Position numbers and translations under genes: made by a program
The notes under the pieces: model-generated
Seen by the model: the letters and a program-made list of their open reading frames with translations, nothing else
What the model was told of the DNA's origin: nothing
The model's database searches: none
From: Zeus faber
Taxonomy: Eukaryota > Chordata > Actinopteri > Zeiformes > Zeidae
Assembly: GCA_960531495.1 (NCBI GenBank)
Contig: OY482846.1
Coordinates: 17,650,987 to 17,714,986, forward strand
DNA: 64,000 bases
Direction of reading: 5' to 3'
Shown here: one piece after another, positions 25,047-36,980 of the stretch
Position numbering within the stretch: the stretch's first letter is position 1
Layout of the letters: every line of letters starts with the position of its first letter

Positions 25047-28000
25047 TGTATTACATTTTTTTGTAGTTTCAGCAAGAATTTCGCACCTGCGTATTTTGAC
25101 TAAGAATCAACTTTTTGTTTTCGCATCTTTGAAAGTGGAGAATCAGAGCTTCAAAACAAGGTGTCACTTGTGCAAATCAAGCAAATATTTTTTAAGCTAT
25201 GACTTGTTAATGACAAGGGTGTGGCAAACTGTGATTCTGAGATAATCACCTTCAAAGTTTCACAGAGACTTGGCTTCCTTCACCTAGCTTCCAGAATGCA
25301 AATGGGGTAGCCAAAGCCACATGGCTAATTAACATACTGCGGAATGGGCCAATCACTGCTTTGTTCTTGGGTTTTGAGGGAAAGTTGAATGTATTTTTGT
25401 TTTGAAAAAAGCTTTTATTTAACAGTAAGAATATACATGTTTTATAAAAGTGGAATTTACTTTTCAGTGGTTCTTGAAAATATTCCCTTTCATCATCAAA
25501 TTTGGGTTGAAATCCGCTGTTTGAAATGTTCTCCAAGTCCGTAGTAATATCAGATTCAGCGTTGCTGTTGGAGAACTGACTATCATCGCGGAAAATGAAG
25601 TCCAGTGCGCGCTGCTTAAAATGACTTGGATCTATCGCACTGGTCAGATTAAGGTCCGCGATATGATTTAGATCTTCCTCCACCTGCTTCTCCCAATCAA
25701 CCAGAGTTTTCACAGACAAGTGAAACCGGAGCCTCGTCTTGTTTACGGAAGTGACGGTGACGTCAGTGATACACGTTGTCTCTGTGTGTGTATAAAACAC
25801 GTAATATTTAAAGGCTGAACTCTATCAAAAACGGTTTCACATTGTGACTTCACTTCACATGGAATATGGAGGAATGATCCTCACCTGGACGCTCGCTTTA
25901 TAGGAAACGATCGATCTGCGTCATTCAGCGCATCTCGGTAAGTGAACTGTGTTTCCCTATGTAATCTAATGGGAATATTTAACTCCACGGTTTAACATTT
26001 TTTAAATATTTATAAATCAAACTCGGTTTTGAAAATATGTTGAGAAATAAAAAAAAAAAACACAAAGGAACATGAATCTGGAAAAATCTAATTTTCCTTC
26101 AAGAAAGGTATTTTCAACTTATTTGGCTGCTCCTGGTGATTTTAGAAATGCACAAGATGACGGCTTTTGCTGTGGTGGGTCACATATGAATGGGGTTTCT
26201 GGAAACTCACTGTTGAGCTCTATTTGGTACCATCCTCACTATTGTGGGCTCAATTAGATCTCTGTTCCCCATATAGCCATTAATAAGTAATTACTTGAGC
26301 CATCGTCCTCATCCCTAACCCCATAATCTCTATGTAAAAATGTCCCACAACCTTTTCCAACCCTGGTAATACGTGAGGTGTTGGTTTTACCTTTCCAGCG
26401 TCCACCAGCGCGCTGACCTCGTCCAGCACGGGTCCATCTGGAGCGTAGAACCCCCAGCGGTAGAAGACTCCACTTGACACCATGCACTGTCCAACGGAGA
26501 GGGGGAGCAGAACAAGATGAAACAAAGAAAACCTGTTACAATTAAGATGATGAGAGCTGCGAGTATTATACTGCCACTGCTCCTCAAGAAATATGGCCGT
26601 TGATTTATCCCTTTGAATTGGAATATAGGGGATGAGGGTTTGGGTATAAAGGCTCAATCGGGCATAATTGAATCGACTATAGTTCAGCTTTCAATACCTT
26701 AGTCCCCACCAGACTGCCTGTCATTTCATTTCATTTCATTTAGCAGACGCTTTTATCCAAAGTGACTTACAATTATTCAAACACCGACGGACGCAGCCAT
26801 CAGGAGCAATTAGGGGTTAAGTGTCTTGCTCAAGGACACTACAGCATGCTAGCAGGAGGAGCCTGGGATCGAACCAGCAACCTTTTTAGATTACTAGACC
26901 ACCAGCTCTACCTCCTGAGCTACCATCCCCACAAGCTGCGGGAGCTAGGACTGAACACTCCGCTGTGTGCCTGGATCCTGGACTTCCTCTCAACCCAGCC
27001 CCAGGTGGTTAGGGTGGGGAGGCACATGTCCAGCTCCCTTACCCTGAACACAGGATCTCCCCAGGGTTGCGTCCTCAGCCCCCTACTGTACTCCCTGTAC
27101 ACACATGACTGTGTGGCCAGGTCCAGCTCCAACCGTCATGGTGGGCCTGATTACGGACGACGATGAGAAGGCCTACCGTGAGGAGGTGGCTGACCTGTCC
27201 TGTGCCAGGACAGCAGCCTCCTCCTGTAGGTCAGCAAAACTAAGGAGCTGATTGTGGACTTTAGGAGGGGATTACAACCGAGGTACGCACGCGCCATTGG
27301 TGATTAATGGGACTTCTGTCGACAGGGTGAGCACCTTCAAGTATCTGGGAGTCCACATCATGGAGGATTTAACATGGAGTTTACAAACAGACACTCTGGG
27401 GCGAGGCAGCGTCTTTCTTCAGCCTCAGGCAGCTGAAGAAATTCAGGGTCTCGGTAAGGATCGTTAAGTCCTTCTACTCTGGAGCAGTGGAGAGCATCCT
27501 GACAGGCAACATCACTGCCTGGTTTGGGAACTGTACTGTTCAGGACAGGTGGGCCCTGCAGAGGGTGGTTCATTCAGCCCAACGTACCACTGGAACTACC
27601 CTCCCCTCCCTGCAGGACTTATACACCAGGAGGTGTAGTAGCAGAGCCCGCAGGATCATGACGGATCCTCATCACCCCAACAACGGACTGCTCCAGCTGC
27701 TGCGGTCAGGCAAGCGCCTCCGCAGTCACACAGCGAGAACAGAGAGACTGAGACTGAGTTTCTTCACGCAAGCCATAAGGACTGTCAATGCTGAACTCAC
27801 CAGAGGTCCTAACAAAAAGCACTGAGACACTCACACAGGCCCCTCTGCGTTCTGTACTGTATGTAGCATACTGTACTGCATACTGTATCACTGTTCTGGG
27901 ATACTGCATACTGCGCTGTGTTGTTGTTCTGTTCGGTGTTACTGTATTGCTGTGTCGTACTGTTGTATACTGTACTGTATATAGCCATACTCACTTTATT

Positions 28001-30983
28001 CACATGCACTTTACTGCACAAATTCATATTTGTATATACAAATAGCCTATCCCATATACATAACCCTATTCCCTTCTATTTTGTACCCCCACTTTGTATT
28101 ATCTATTTGAGTCTTATTTCATTTTTATTTATATTATTCTATTTACTCACTGCATTACGTTTCAGGAATCAGTTAGTTTCAATTAGTTAGATAGGTTGGA
28201 ATTAGGTTAGCTAATATGTTCGGTTTAGTAACTATTGTGCATAATCTCCTGGTGCGTTGCAAAGACATTTCACTGTATATATGTATGAACATCTTGAATC
28301 TTGAATTGTAATATTTTCAACTTGTTGTCAGGAGCTCCCAGCAGGATGTTTAAAAGTGCCACTTTTTAACTTAACAGCATAATATTACACTATTAATATC
28401 GCCCGCTCCACATTCCATTGCAGTCTGGTCACACTGGAAGGTGTATTCCTCCTTCTGTGATACCTTCTCAGGTATCACAGGTATCACTTCTTCCTTTTTT
28501 CTGTCAATGGGCTTTTCTGACACTTAATACTAGGGTGATGCTGTTCGATTTCTATGTCAAATGTGAAGCTTGTGAAACCGTTTGAGACTGTGATTTAGGG
28601 CAATATAAATAAACTTCACTTAACTTGACATGACAAACTGAGCACCCTCATGTCGCAACCTTGAAATCCTAAGGTCCTGTTGGAGGGCGGATGGAAGGCC
28701 ACATCAAAATGATCTCTACGACACCCCAAATGGAGGCCGCTAACAGACTGCCGCTGTAAATGTTTGGATGTCCGCATCAAATCAAGTCCCGCCTTTATAG
28801 CCCGATCCTGACGTCCCTGAACCGGGCAGCCGTGTTTACAAACGGGACACCTGGTAGGTGCATTTCAGAGGCGGCATTCCACAGCCCAGCTCAGTTGATA
28901 GATGTACGGTGGGCAGGGCAGTACAGTGCATTGCCAGTTTGATTTGATAAAGCTTGGAAATCCTTACCAGGTGGTACATTTCTTTCTGTTATATGTACAA
29001 ATGTATTGCCAGTTCCAAGTAACTATGAATAGACATTGTGTATAATCATAATCATATTCATAGAGTATAACTATGTTATGACTTTGACCACCAGGGGGCT
29101 CAGTTTAGCTGCGCTCGCTCAGGTGCAAAGCCCCGTTGTATCCAGTGCTGAGGAGTCAGGATGTAACTGGTGGCCAAACGGGGAATCCGGCAGCTCCAAA
29201 AGACAATGGGCCCGGAGAGTCAGTGAGAGACACATTAGCACTGGTATGGGATGGGTGGGTGGGATGGAGGCGCAGTCACTACAATCTACCTAAATACCGT
29301 TGAACCAGCAGCATTTGGGTAGATTGTAGTGGCACACGCAGCTAAATCTGCCATCCTCACTGACAGCCTAGCCACCACTATTACACATGCAATTAAACAC
29401 ACACACCCTTAAATGTGGCATGGCCTTTTCCCTGGCAAAGTCATTTCATGTGCATACACTCCAATTTTCAACACCCTGCAGCCAGAATTAATTGAGGCAG
29501 GGGGTGAGTTGAGTTGTTACAAGCCTCCTCGCTTACTTTTCCCACAAACTCATCATCACTTTCGTCTGAAGCGGACGCTGACCGCCAGAGGGAATAGGCC
29601 CACCCGCCCTCGCGGCCGGACGCCCAAATTCGCAACATCGTCTGTTTGAACACATACCGACTCAAATAGTTTAATCTAAAAAAAACAATCCAGTAGTCAC
29701 AGCGTGCGTTGTTGGTCTTTTTTCCCTGCGTACAGCAAAATTAGGAATAACAGCTGTTAATACTCTAGCTCACTGACTAATACTGACTATGGTTTTCAAT
29801 TCAGTTATTTTTGGTTTTGTAGCAAATGTTTTTAATGCTTACTTCCTGCCGTTGGGTTTGATCCTTACCTGCACCACCTTGTTTTGCAGGCTGCATCCAG
29901 AGCGCACTGCCCCATCCAGCAGGCCCATGGAGTCAGTGTTGAGGAGGAGGGGGGTTACCAAGGTAACATACTTGGCCCCTGACCAGGGCTTCAGCAGTTG
30001 CAAGGCCCACGACTCCATGTCACCACCCACGTTGTCGAGGACCACGTCAAACCTGCCGGTCGCCAAAAAAAACACGCAAGGCACAAGACACACTTCTTCA
30101 GCACAAGAGTGAGATGGTGAAAAGAGAAAGGCTGATGGCGCTTAAGGTTGTGGTTAAGTCACTTGTAGGAGCAATGGAGGCAGATTTTGGGGCGGGGGGG
30201 GGGGGGGGGGGGGGGGGGGGCACCAAGCATTCACTTCATGCCTTCAGCACCAGTCTCCATAGAAACACGGAAATGAAGTAATGAATTGGTGAGCGAGTGG
30301 GGCAAGGTTGTTTTCATGCTGGGAGTGAGATGTTTACTGAGCTCAGGAGTCGGTGGGTTGGGTTGGGGTAGAGTGTATGTGTGTGCGAGTGTGTGTGGGG
30401 TGGGGGTTTGAAACACAACTCGAGCAGAGCATGACTCAGCTTCATTAGCACGTCCGACGGACTGTCTCTCACCGCCTCTAATGATACTAGGCAAACTAGA
30501 CGGCATTACCCAGCGGAACAATCCGCACCATTATTTTCAAAAGACACAAGTTCTGCAAAATGATCTGCAAGCGCTTCCTAAGAATTAATAGCTGTTTGAA
30601 GATTTAAAAAAAACAAACAGAAAAAAAAAAACATAAGAAAATGTTACATGCTATTAAAATAAACCAGGTGGTTTTATCATCCCTAGACTCAGAAAACGCT
30701 TTTCACGCCACAACCTCCCTGTTCGGAGGATGACTTTACATTTACATTTTTGCATATTTCATGTTTGAACAAGAGGGATAATCACAAAAGGTGACAAAGA
30801 AGACATACAACCACACACACAAAGCGATAAAGCGACAAAACCACAATAAATCGTGCGCAGTGCGAAATTAAAAAGGCCTGATTATTTGGTTGTGTGTTTA
30901 TGCATGACTGGGTCACAGAGGAGAGCGGTGGAAAGAAACAGACAGGCGAGAGGGGACGTATGAAAAGAGTGTGCAATTGTTTG

Positions 30984-31028
<45 letters not shown>

Positions 31029-33011
31029 ATATGAGTGTCTGTAACGTTAAAAGACCGATATGCTCATTTGACGAGAGAGTGAAATAATGAGGTTGGATTA
31101 AAGCGTTGGTGAAGGTTGACATTTTTCTAATGAAATACATCCATGGAGGAGTGAGCAACGCTGGTTAGTTTTCTTCTTGTCTTCCAATTTAGGGGAATTC
31201 TTTGTTTTCTTAAAGTAACATCAATGAGTGTCTTTTTAATGCGTTAATGTGATGAGTGAGAATAGTGGTTGTTGACAGGCCGTGGCTGTTGACAGTGGTT
31301 GGTACTTTTTATTGAATGTAACGTGTGTCTTTTTATATTGTGTCATTATTTATTATGATAAATGTTGATTATTTAAAAGGGACAAGCAGCAATAAGCTGC
31401 CATTTCCACATCATGTTTTTCTAAGTGATTATATAAGTGCTGTTACAATGGTGTCAAACAGTGAACGCTCTCTGAATTGTAAACTCAAAATAAATATTAA
31501 AAACTGAACTAGTTTTCCAAAAATCGAGCTAAAACAGAATAGATGCTGTGGACTATGGAAATATGCAAATTCACATATTCACCTGATGAACGATTTGAGC
31601 AGGAAATGTTCAAGTTTGTTTGTGAATTTCTCTCTGTTAATGTCACAATCTTGCTTTTCCAGTCAAGTATGTACGAACAAAATGTTACTATATACACCAT
31701 GTCGAGAAAACTTCTGTTTGCAGACTTTACAAAAACAGCAGTACATATACACCAACACCAGTGAGTATTTGATCTCAGTGGTAAAAAGACTCTTCTTCTT
31801 CTTGTTCTTTTAAGAAGACTCAAAGCTGCAATTCAGAACACCCCGCATGCTGATCCTTCAGCGCAATCAGGAACATGCTTCGAAAATGTGTTTCAACTGG
31901 CTTGCAACCGTTTTCTATGGTCCAGTACACAAGGTTTAACCACTATGGTCGGTGTTCTTGAAACCGTGCCATGGGTTACCAAGCAGGCTGCATTTTTACG
32001 CCAGAATGTTGTCCTTGCTATGTAACAAGACAGCAAAATTTTATCAAAATTGAATCTGAACTTTGAACATCCGAAGAATTTGTGTACCATTACACGCCTC
32101 AATTACCTGCCAGATTAGTAAAATACACCACGTGTTGACAAAACACAGCCAGTACCCAAGCTTCTCGGCCTCCTTCCCTGATAGCTGATATTTTTTTGAA
32201 ACCTGCACCCTGTCACACCCTCTCTGCCTGTGAAATGATTGGCCAACAAGGACAGTATAGCGACAGTGATGTAGTTTTCTTAGAAATCAAAGGCTGCGTT
32301 GTCGCAATCGTCCTTTGCGATCCGTTCAGGGTGGAAATTTGCACAGTGCGTCTATAAAGAGTGTTACCGAAAAGCTGCGTACTTCTCTGCATCTTCCAGC
32401 TGCGCGGCTACATTCCCTGACGTGTAGTCCACAACCTCATCGGCCCCCAGGCCTCGAACCAGTCCCTCTGCGTTCTGAGAGCAGGTCACAGTGACGTGGG
32501 CACCCCAAGCCTTCAGCAACTGGCAAGACAAAGTCCACACACAAAGTAATCATAAGCATAAATGCTGGGCATAGCTTGAGTACTACTGTACTAGTGTGAC
32601 TGAGATGGTAGAGGAAATATGACCTAACTTGAATAGAGAACGTTCCAATCCCTCCTGATCCCCCGGTGATCAAGACTCTAAGAGAAGAAATGGAAATCAC
32701 AGAGGGTATTCCAATGACTGCAGGAAACATAGAGGTTGTGAAGATGGATACAACCAACAAACAATAATTCAGATAGTAGAATGTGGAAAAGGACGGTCAG
32801 GCCCGTTGGAGATACCTGCCTTTTACTGGGACAGTTGTCTCTGCAAAGGCCCCCAGCATTGACCAGGGCAGACAGGGCCGTGGTGGCTACGTAGGGGATT
32901 GACGCTGCCTCAGTGTGAGGCAGAGATTTTGGTTTATGGGAAACCTGGGGCACATACACAGACACAGACACACACAGACACACACACACAGACACACCAT
33001 AAAACAGACCG

Positions 33012-33042
<31 letters not shown>

Positions 33043-35516
33043 TCCATCAATTCCTGCCACAGTAAGAAGTGCCGTTCTTTTAGCACCGATTCCAAATTCT
33101 CGTCCAATAATTAGGGCCGCTGCAAGGACAGTTAGCGAGAGGCTGCCAAGTAAACGCGGCACTCCGCAAGCAGGAAACACTGAACAGTCTGTCCGTGTAA
33201 CTAATTGCTGCCTCAGAGGCTCGCGCAAAAACAGAACAACTTAATCCTAATTAATGCATGCAGGGTTGCATAACAGGATGCAGAACTTCCAAACTTCCAC
33301 ACTTTTTTTTTTTAAGTTGTTTAGAGCCTACAAACTCTGTTGGGTAGTGTTTGATTGAATCCATACAGCTTGAAGGAATCCAATTTCTTCAATGTCATTT
33401 TGAACACTAAAAGTCACGGCACAGCAGCCTACCTCACTAGATGCTTACCAATCGGCTTTGGCTGATGATCGGGCCATTCATAATTTTTGTGATTATTGCA
33501 GTCATTACTTTGACTGGTAAAACTTGCATAGCACCTCAACTTCGTATGTGGCCCGGCTGAACCGGACGATGAATGACAATTGTTCCTGAATGGCAATTGG
33601 TTCACGTTGATTTACACAGGTAGACACCCTGTCTTTTTAGGATAATAACTTCCAATTTACTTCCCCTTTCACATTTTTTTTTTTTTTATCTGAATTTTCC
33701 CCCAGAAATCCATTAAGTGTTATCTTATCTTGCTGTCATTTCATATCGACCGCATAACATTTGAGAACGACTCCCTAAGTGAAAGTCAAGTGCAAGAGCT
33801 GTCACAATTATAACATAATGCTGCTCATTCACAATTATTTGGGCTGATCATATTTAGAAATACATTTATTCCATTGATTCCATAATTACATGTTTTCATC
33901 AAAATGTCACGCTATTTTCAGGCCAATGTGAGAATGTTGTAACAAATAAAATGAAAATTAACTGTATATCTGAATTTTTTAATGTTCATTGCCAGTAAAT
34001 GGCTCTGCTTGGCGGATGTGTATTATTACACCATGAGAAGATTAAACCATGATAATGACATAAAATAAACAAAATAGACAAAATCATTTATTTGACAATT
34101 TATCATCAACATTTTATCAAAATTTCACAATCGTGAAAGCCCTATCCTCTGTACATGTCGTTAGCAAAGACTCTCATTCGGACTCTAATAGGCACAGAGT
34201 TTTCCAAATCCATTACTGTACATTTTGACACAAACATTTTTATATTCATTGTGTTTCTAAATTATTATTAGTATTGCTAATATTAAGAATAAAATACAAA
34301 TCTGTCAAAGCCTACCTCATATTCTGTAAGAGTGACAAATTTGGCCAGGCTGCCTTGCTTCCAAGGAGGGACGGTGGCCCAGACCTGAAAGCCCAATTTG
34401 AGTTGTTAAAACTGGAAGGACATTTTCCCAATCACTCAACTGATTGGCTGCTAAAGTTCTTCTGACACTGATGCGGATCAATAGATTCCTCAAAGGATAA
34501 TGTTAAAGATAGCTACTAGTTCATTTACAACAGTGACACTCACACTAACTTTTAGAAGTGTTTGCCAAGTTGGCAATCATGCATCAGCTCTTGGTTGCCA
34601 AGACTGACAAAATAGTTCCCGAATTTTAATCATTTTATAATTGAGTGAAAATTATCATATGTAGTTATGATCCACATTAGAATATTCTCCCTTGTTTCAC
34701 CATTTCTAGCAGAGTAAATTAGCGCTCTATGAAAACTCATTTTACTTGGCGAAAGTCTTTAAACATACAGAGGAATAGTAGAAAAATGGGGCAATCAGAC
34801 AGCACTGACAATGGCCCAAATCTGGTTGCCCGGGGGCAATTGGGCTACAGTTACTGGAGGCTATTGTCTGGCCCTGGTTCACACTTTCTTAAGATGGGGC
34901 CTGCACTTGCACACTGACTGCTATTATTACATCACTTATATGATGTATTTAGGTTTAGGCAATTACCTCATCTCCTGGGACAAAGTGAGTGACTCCAGAG
35001 CCGCAGTCCACCACCACACCGGACACATCGCGACCCAGGACCAGAGGAAACTCTGCATCGTTCTGCATCACAGACATTGGATCCCGCCTCAGCTTCAGCA
35101 TTGCGGCCCCATATCCCCCTAAAGAAAAAACATAATAATTGTGTTTCTAAGCAGTGATGATATTGTATTGTTGACCAGAAAGCCATGTAAATATGTGAAA
35201 CATTCAGCATTGAGAACTACTATCCATGTTACTTACCCCTCATGGAGATGTCCAGGGGGTTGAGGCTTGCAGCATTCACTCGGATCATCACTTCACTGGG
35301 AGAGTTAACGGTGGGGATGGCGATGTCGTCGGTAAACCTGAACACCTCATTGCTGCCGTATTGGTCGATGACCCAGGCGGACATGCTGCTCTGCAGCCTG
35401 GGAGTTGACCTACACAGATGTCTTTTACTGCATACATTGAATAATTGCGAATTCGCTAATATTTGGGGGAGAACGTAGGCCAGCCTGGTCGAGGCTAGGG
35501 CTCTGACGGAACTCAT
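20888..35516 (-). CDS. rtn4ip1: RTN4IP1, mitochondrial NAD(P)H oxidoreductase
   Basis: Nine minus-strand exons in reading order: 35516-35237, 35118-34967, 34384-34316, 32944-32820, 32677-32629, 32519-32368, 30052-29869, 26486-26391 and 21073-20888 (TGA). The product is 430 residues; human is 396. The ATG at 35516 is the first in frame and has A at -3. The N-terminus ([18 protein letters not shown]) is basic and looks like a mitochondrial presequence. The mature part starts near [13 protein letters not shown]. It continues with an ADH N-domain ([23 protein letters not shown]), the Rossmann nucleotide-binding glycine motif GGSGGIG at 214-220, and the conserved end GHARGKTVV at 393-401. The family is zinc-less MDR. 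Human RTN4IP1 is a mitochondrial NAD(P)H oxidoreductase linked to coenzyme Q synthesis and optic atrophy. Exon 4 seems to use a GC donor. An acidic tail (404-430) extends past the human end. Confidence 0.95.
22067..22124 (+). repeat. (GT)n microsatellite
   Basis: About 29 GT units in RTN4IP1 intron 8. Confidence 0.95.
23292..23656. mobile_element. 365-bp MITE with perfect 22-bp terminal inverted repeats
   Basis: Bases 23292-23313 and 23635-23656 are exact reverse complements. The outer ends read CAGGTACTCC and GGAGTACCTG. A TA precedes the left end; the right flank is AATA, so a TA target duplication is possible but not clean. The interior has no coding and contains a second decayed phrase of the same repeat (CGCTTAACGACCTGGTCC). 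CAG ends and TA targeting suggest a Tc1/mariner-pogo type helper; this is inference. Confidence 0.75.
24995..25044 (+). repeat. (AT)n microsatellite
   Basis: About 25 AT units. Confidence 0.9.
25461..25821 (-). other. Unassigned open frame in RTN4IP1 intron 8
   Basis: On the minus strand an open frame runs from a stop near 25824 to 25252. Its first 120 codons read like ordinary protein (e.g. [20 protein letters not shown] and [20 protein letters not shown]), acidic and Ser/Asn-rich. This part has no ATG, so it could only be an internal exon or a fossil. A possible acceptor (TTTTTGATAG) lies at its start and a GTAAAT donor after 25461. A TATAAAG lies at 25896-25902. The 361-base block is not a multiple of three, so it cannot be a silent RTN4IP1 cassette exon. 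I do not recognise the protein. Confidence 0.3.
26672..28315 (+). mobile_element. CR1/L2-clade LINE fragment, split by a SINE
   Basis: The plus strand encodes decayed reverse transcriptase: the start reads [13 protein letters not shown], then [20 protein letters not shown], the RT phrase [20 protein letters not shown], a later [18 protein letters not shown], and the C-terminal block [20 protein letters not shown] to [20 protein letters not shown]. Several frame changes break it. It is 5'-truncated, missing the endonuclease and early RT. The 3' UTR carries TGTACTGTATGTAGCATACT and ends near TCTTGAATCTTGAATT. The SINE at 26715-26935 lies inside it. It shares its 3' part with the copy at 41694-42540. 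Confidence 0.85.
26715..26935 (-). mobile_element. tRNA-derived SINE inserted in the LINE
   Basis: Read on the minus strand it has a tRNA-like head with box A (TAGCTCAGGAGGTAGAGC) and box B (GGTTCGATCCC). A body with CTTGAGCAAGACACTTAACC and TTGGATAAAAGCGTCTGC follows, then a (TGAAA)n tail at 26716-26738. LINE coding sequence resumes on both sides (ACCAGACTGCCTG before, AAGCTGCGGGAGCTAGGACT after). Confidence 0.8.
28316..29868 (-). other. rtn4ip1: RTN4IP1 intron 7, remaining part
   Basis: No gene is seen. It contains a hairpin at 29277-29331 and otherwise unremarkable sequence. Confidence 0.6.
29277..29331. repeat. Short inverted repeat (hairpin)
   Basis: Arms 29277-29295 and 29313-29331 are reverse complements over 19 bases with one mismatch, around a 17-base loop. 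It lies in RTN4IP1 intron 7. Confidence 0.75.
30194..30230 (+). repeat. Homopolymer G run (37 bases)
   Basis: An uninterrupted run of G, preceded by GGGGC. Runs this long may be partly an assembly artefact, and they can form quadruplexes. Confidence 0.9.
30989..31026 (+). repeat. (GT)n microsatellite
   Basis: About 19 GT units in RTN4IP1 intron 6. Confidence 0.95.
32678..32819 (-). other. rtn4ip1: RTN4IP1 intron 4 with probable GC-AG splice sites
   Basis: On the minus strand exon 4 ends AGTAAAAG and is followed by GCAGGT. Exon 5 starts after CTCTTAG with AGTCTTGATC. Only this join gives K-R-V-L-I-T-G-G, matching human GKRVLILGASGG. The GT four bases downstream would shift the frame. An in-frame GT-AG alternative (donor at the GTAAAA inside exon 4, acceptor two bases downstream) removes part of the conserved segment and has weaker sites. 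Confidence 0.6.
32951..33043 (+). repeat. (CA)n microsatellite beside RTN4IP1 exon 4
   Basis: Imperfect CA repeat starting about 6 bases upstream of exon 4 in the gene's direction. On the minus strand it supplies a GT-rich rather than T/C-rich acceptor tract. Confidence 0.9.
33044..34315 (-). other. rtn4ip1: RTN4IP1 intron 3
   Basis: A/T-rich intronic sequence with short homopolymer runs (T runs near 33304 and 33680). No repeat family or gene was recognised. Confidence 0.6.
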
Positions 35517-35923
35517 TGTCTCAGCCTCGTTGGGGATCAGCAGGCTTTTAAAGTGAAGGAAACGTGGCACGAGAAGGCAGATGTCTCATCAGCTGGTTAG
35601 CAAACAGCTAGCAGTGCGCGTTAGCAAGTCAAGGTTGAAAACACTGAATACCGGAAGTTAGTTTCGGTGAAGTTTATATACGTCGCAGCGAAAGTGCTTG
35701 AGTGTTCCGTAGAAGAATATTAGAGCCGAATTTAAAAAAAATTATATACATATGTATATATATTTTTTTATATATAAAACCATCACAACGTTCCGGAGCA
35801 AGGAAGCTACATGCTACAAGCTACACGTTAGTAACAACATGACCTTTGAACCCCACAACCAATAGGAAGGTTCTCGCCCAATGTTCGGACCAATAGGATG
35901 ACGGCGTTTGATACCGCGTGTTT

Positions 35924-35926
35924 ATA

Positions 35927-35975
<49 letters not shown>

Positions 35976-35987
35976 TAATGTAATATG

Positions 35988-36036
<49 letters not shown>

Positions 36037-36048
36037 TAATGTAATATG

Positions 36049-36079
<31 letters not shown>

Positions 36080-36101
36080 TAATAATGATAATAACAATAA
36101 C

Positions 36102-36140
<39 letters not shown>
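35924..36140 (+). repeat. (TAA)n microsatellite, about 215 bases
   Basis: Imperfect trinucleotide array with internal near-duplicates broken by ATATAATGTAATATGATA phrases. It lies about 400 bases upstream of the RTN4IP1 start. Confidence 0.95.
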
Positions 36141-36141
<1 letters not shown>

Positions 36142-36907
36142 CAGTCTTAATTATAATCATAACCATAATCACAATCATAATCATGGTAATAATCCTGATA
36201 ATAATACCGATTTTTAAATGTCATATCAAAATCGTAACCTTCAGGTGTTTACTCAGTACATTGTGGTGTGTGTTGGGTATTCCCCACAAATTTGAGTCAG
36301 ATGGACAGAACGCATTATTATTAATGTGCAAAATATAATGAATATAGAAAATGAAGAGGGGCAGATAACAGGAGAAAAACAATAATAATTATTATTATTT
36401 ACAATTGTTATAAAATCCAATTTTTTTTGAATAATTGGATTTCTGTCTGTAGTGCTCATGGGGATTGCATAGTGTTGGATTAAATTTTTAAAGGATGATT
36501 AACTCTTCCCAATTGAAAATTGTATACATTCTACAAAAACATTTCTGCTTGTAACTCTGGAGTTGAATTGCTGACAGCCAGAGCTCTGTTGCTCGTCTTT
36601 CCAAATCACAATAGCCCTGTACTGTATATGCAACCTGCTGTTGGTTCTCATTTAGCCGGAACCTTGGATCCTGAAACTCGAGACTGCCACAAAAATAACA
36701 GGAAAAAAAAATGTGGATTTCCATCAGCAAAAATGTGTGACCAATCTCACAACAAAAACCTTTGGGTTTGCAAAGGACCTCATAGGCCAAGAGATGATTA
36801 CAGCTTTTCTAGCCTTAAAAGTGACTGATTTGTTTTCCACAGAGATCTAGGTGTCCCAGAGTGTCTCTTGGCTAGATTCTGCCGTGACTTGGCGAGATAA
36901 AGAGCAA

Positions 36908-36980
36908 GAGAGAGGGAGTGAGAGAGAGAGAGAGAGTGAGAGAGAGTGAGTGAGAGAGAGTGAGTGAGAGAAAGAGAGGG
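36908..36980 (+). repeat. (GA)n-rich tract
   Basis: Imperfect GA/GTGA repeat of about 70 bases. Confidence 0.85.

Larger units (their letters stand above)
21074..26390 (-). other. rtn4ip1: RTN4IP1 intron 8
   Basis: A 5.3-kb intron. It holds a (GT)n array at 22067-22124, a MITE at 23292-23656, an (AT)n tract at 24995-25044 and an unassigned open frame at 25461-25821. A dispersed-repeat phrase near 24328-24410 recurs in diverged form near 48030-48130. Confidence 0.7.
30053..32367 (-). other. rtn4ip1: RTN4IP1 intron 6
   Basis: It holds a 37-base G run and a (GT)n tract, and is otherwise A/T-rich. No gene seen. Confidence 0.6.

Noticed and set aside
26870-26935. Possible tRNA gene on the minus strand
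   Set aside because: Boxes A and B are present, but the cloverleaf is decayed and it continues into a SINE body and tail.
26762-27825. Separate small genes in the 26.7-27.8 kb interval
   Set aside because: They are pieces of the decayed LINE and of the SINE inserted in it.
35517-35570. An N-terminal extension of RTN4IP1 beginning at 35570
   Set aside because: The codon there is GTG, not ATG. The first in-frame ATG, with a good context, is at 35516.
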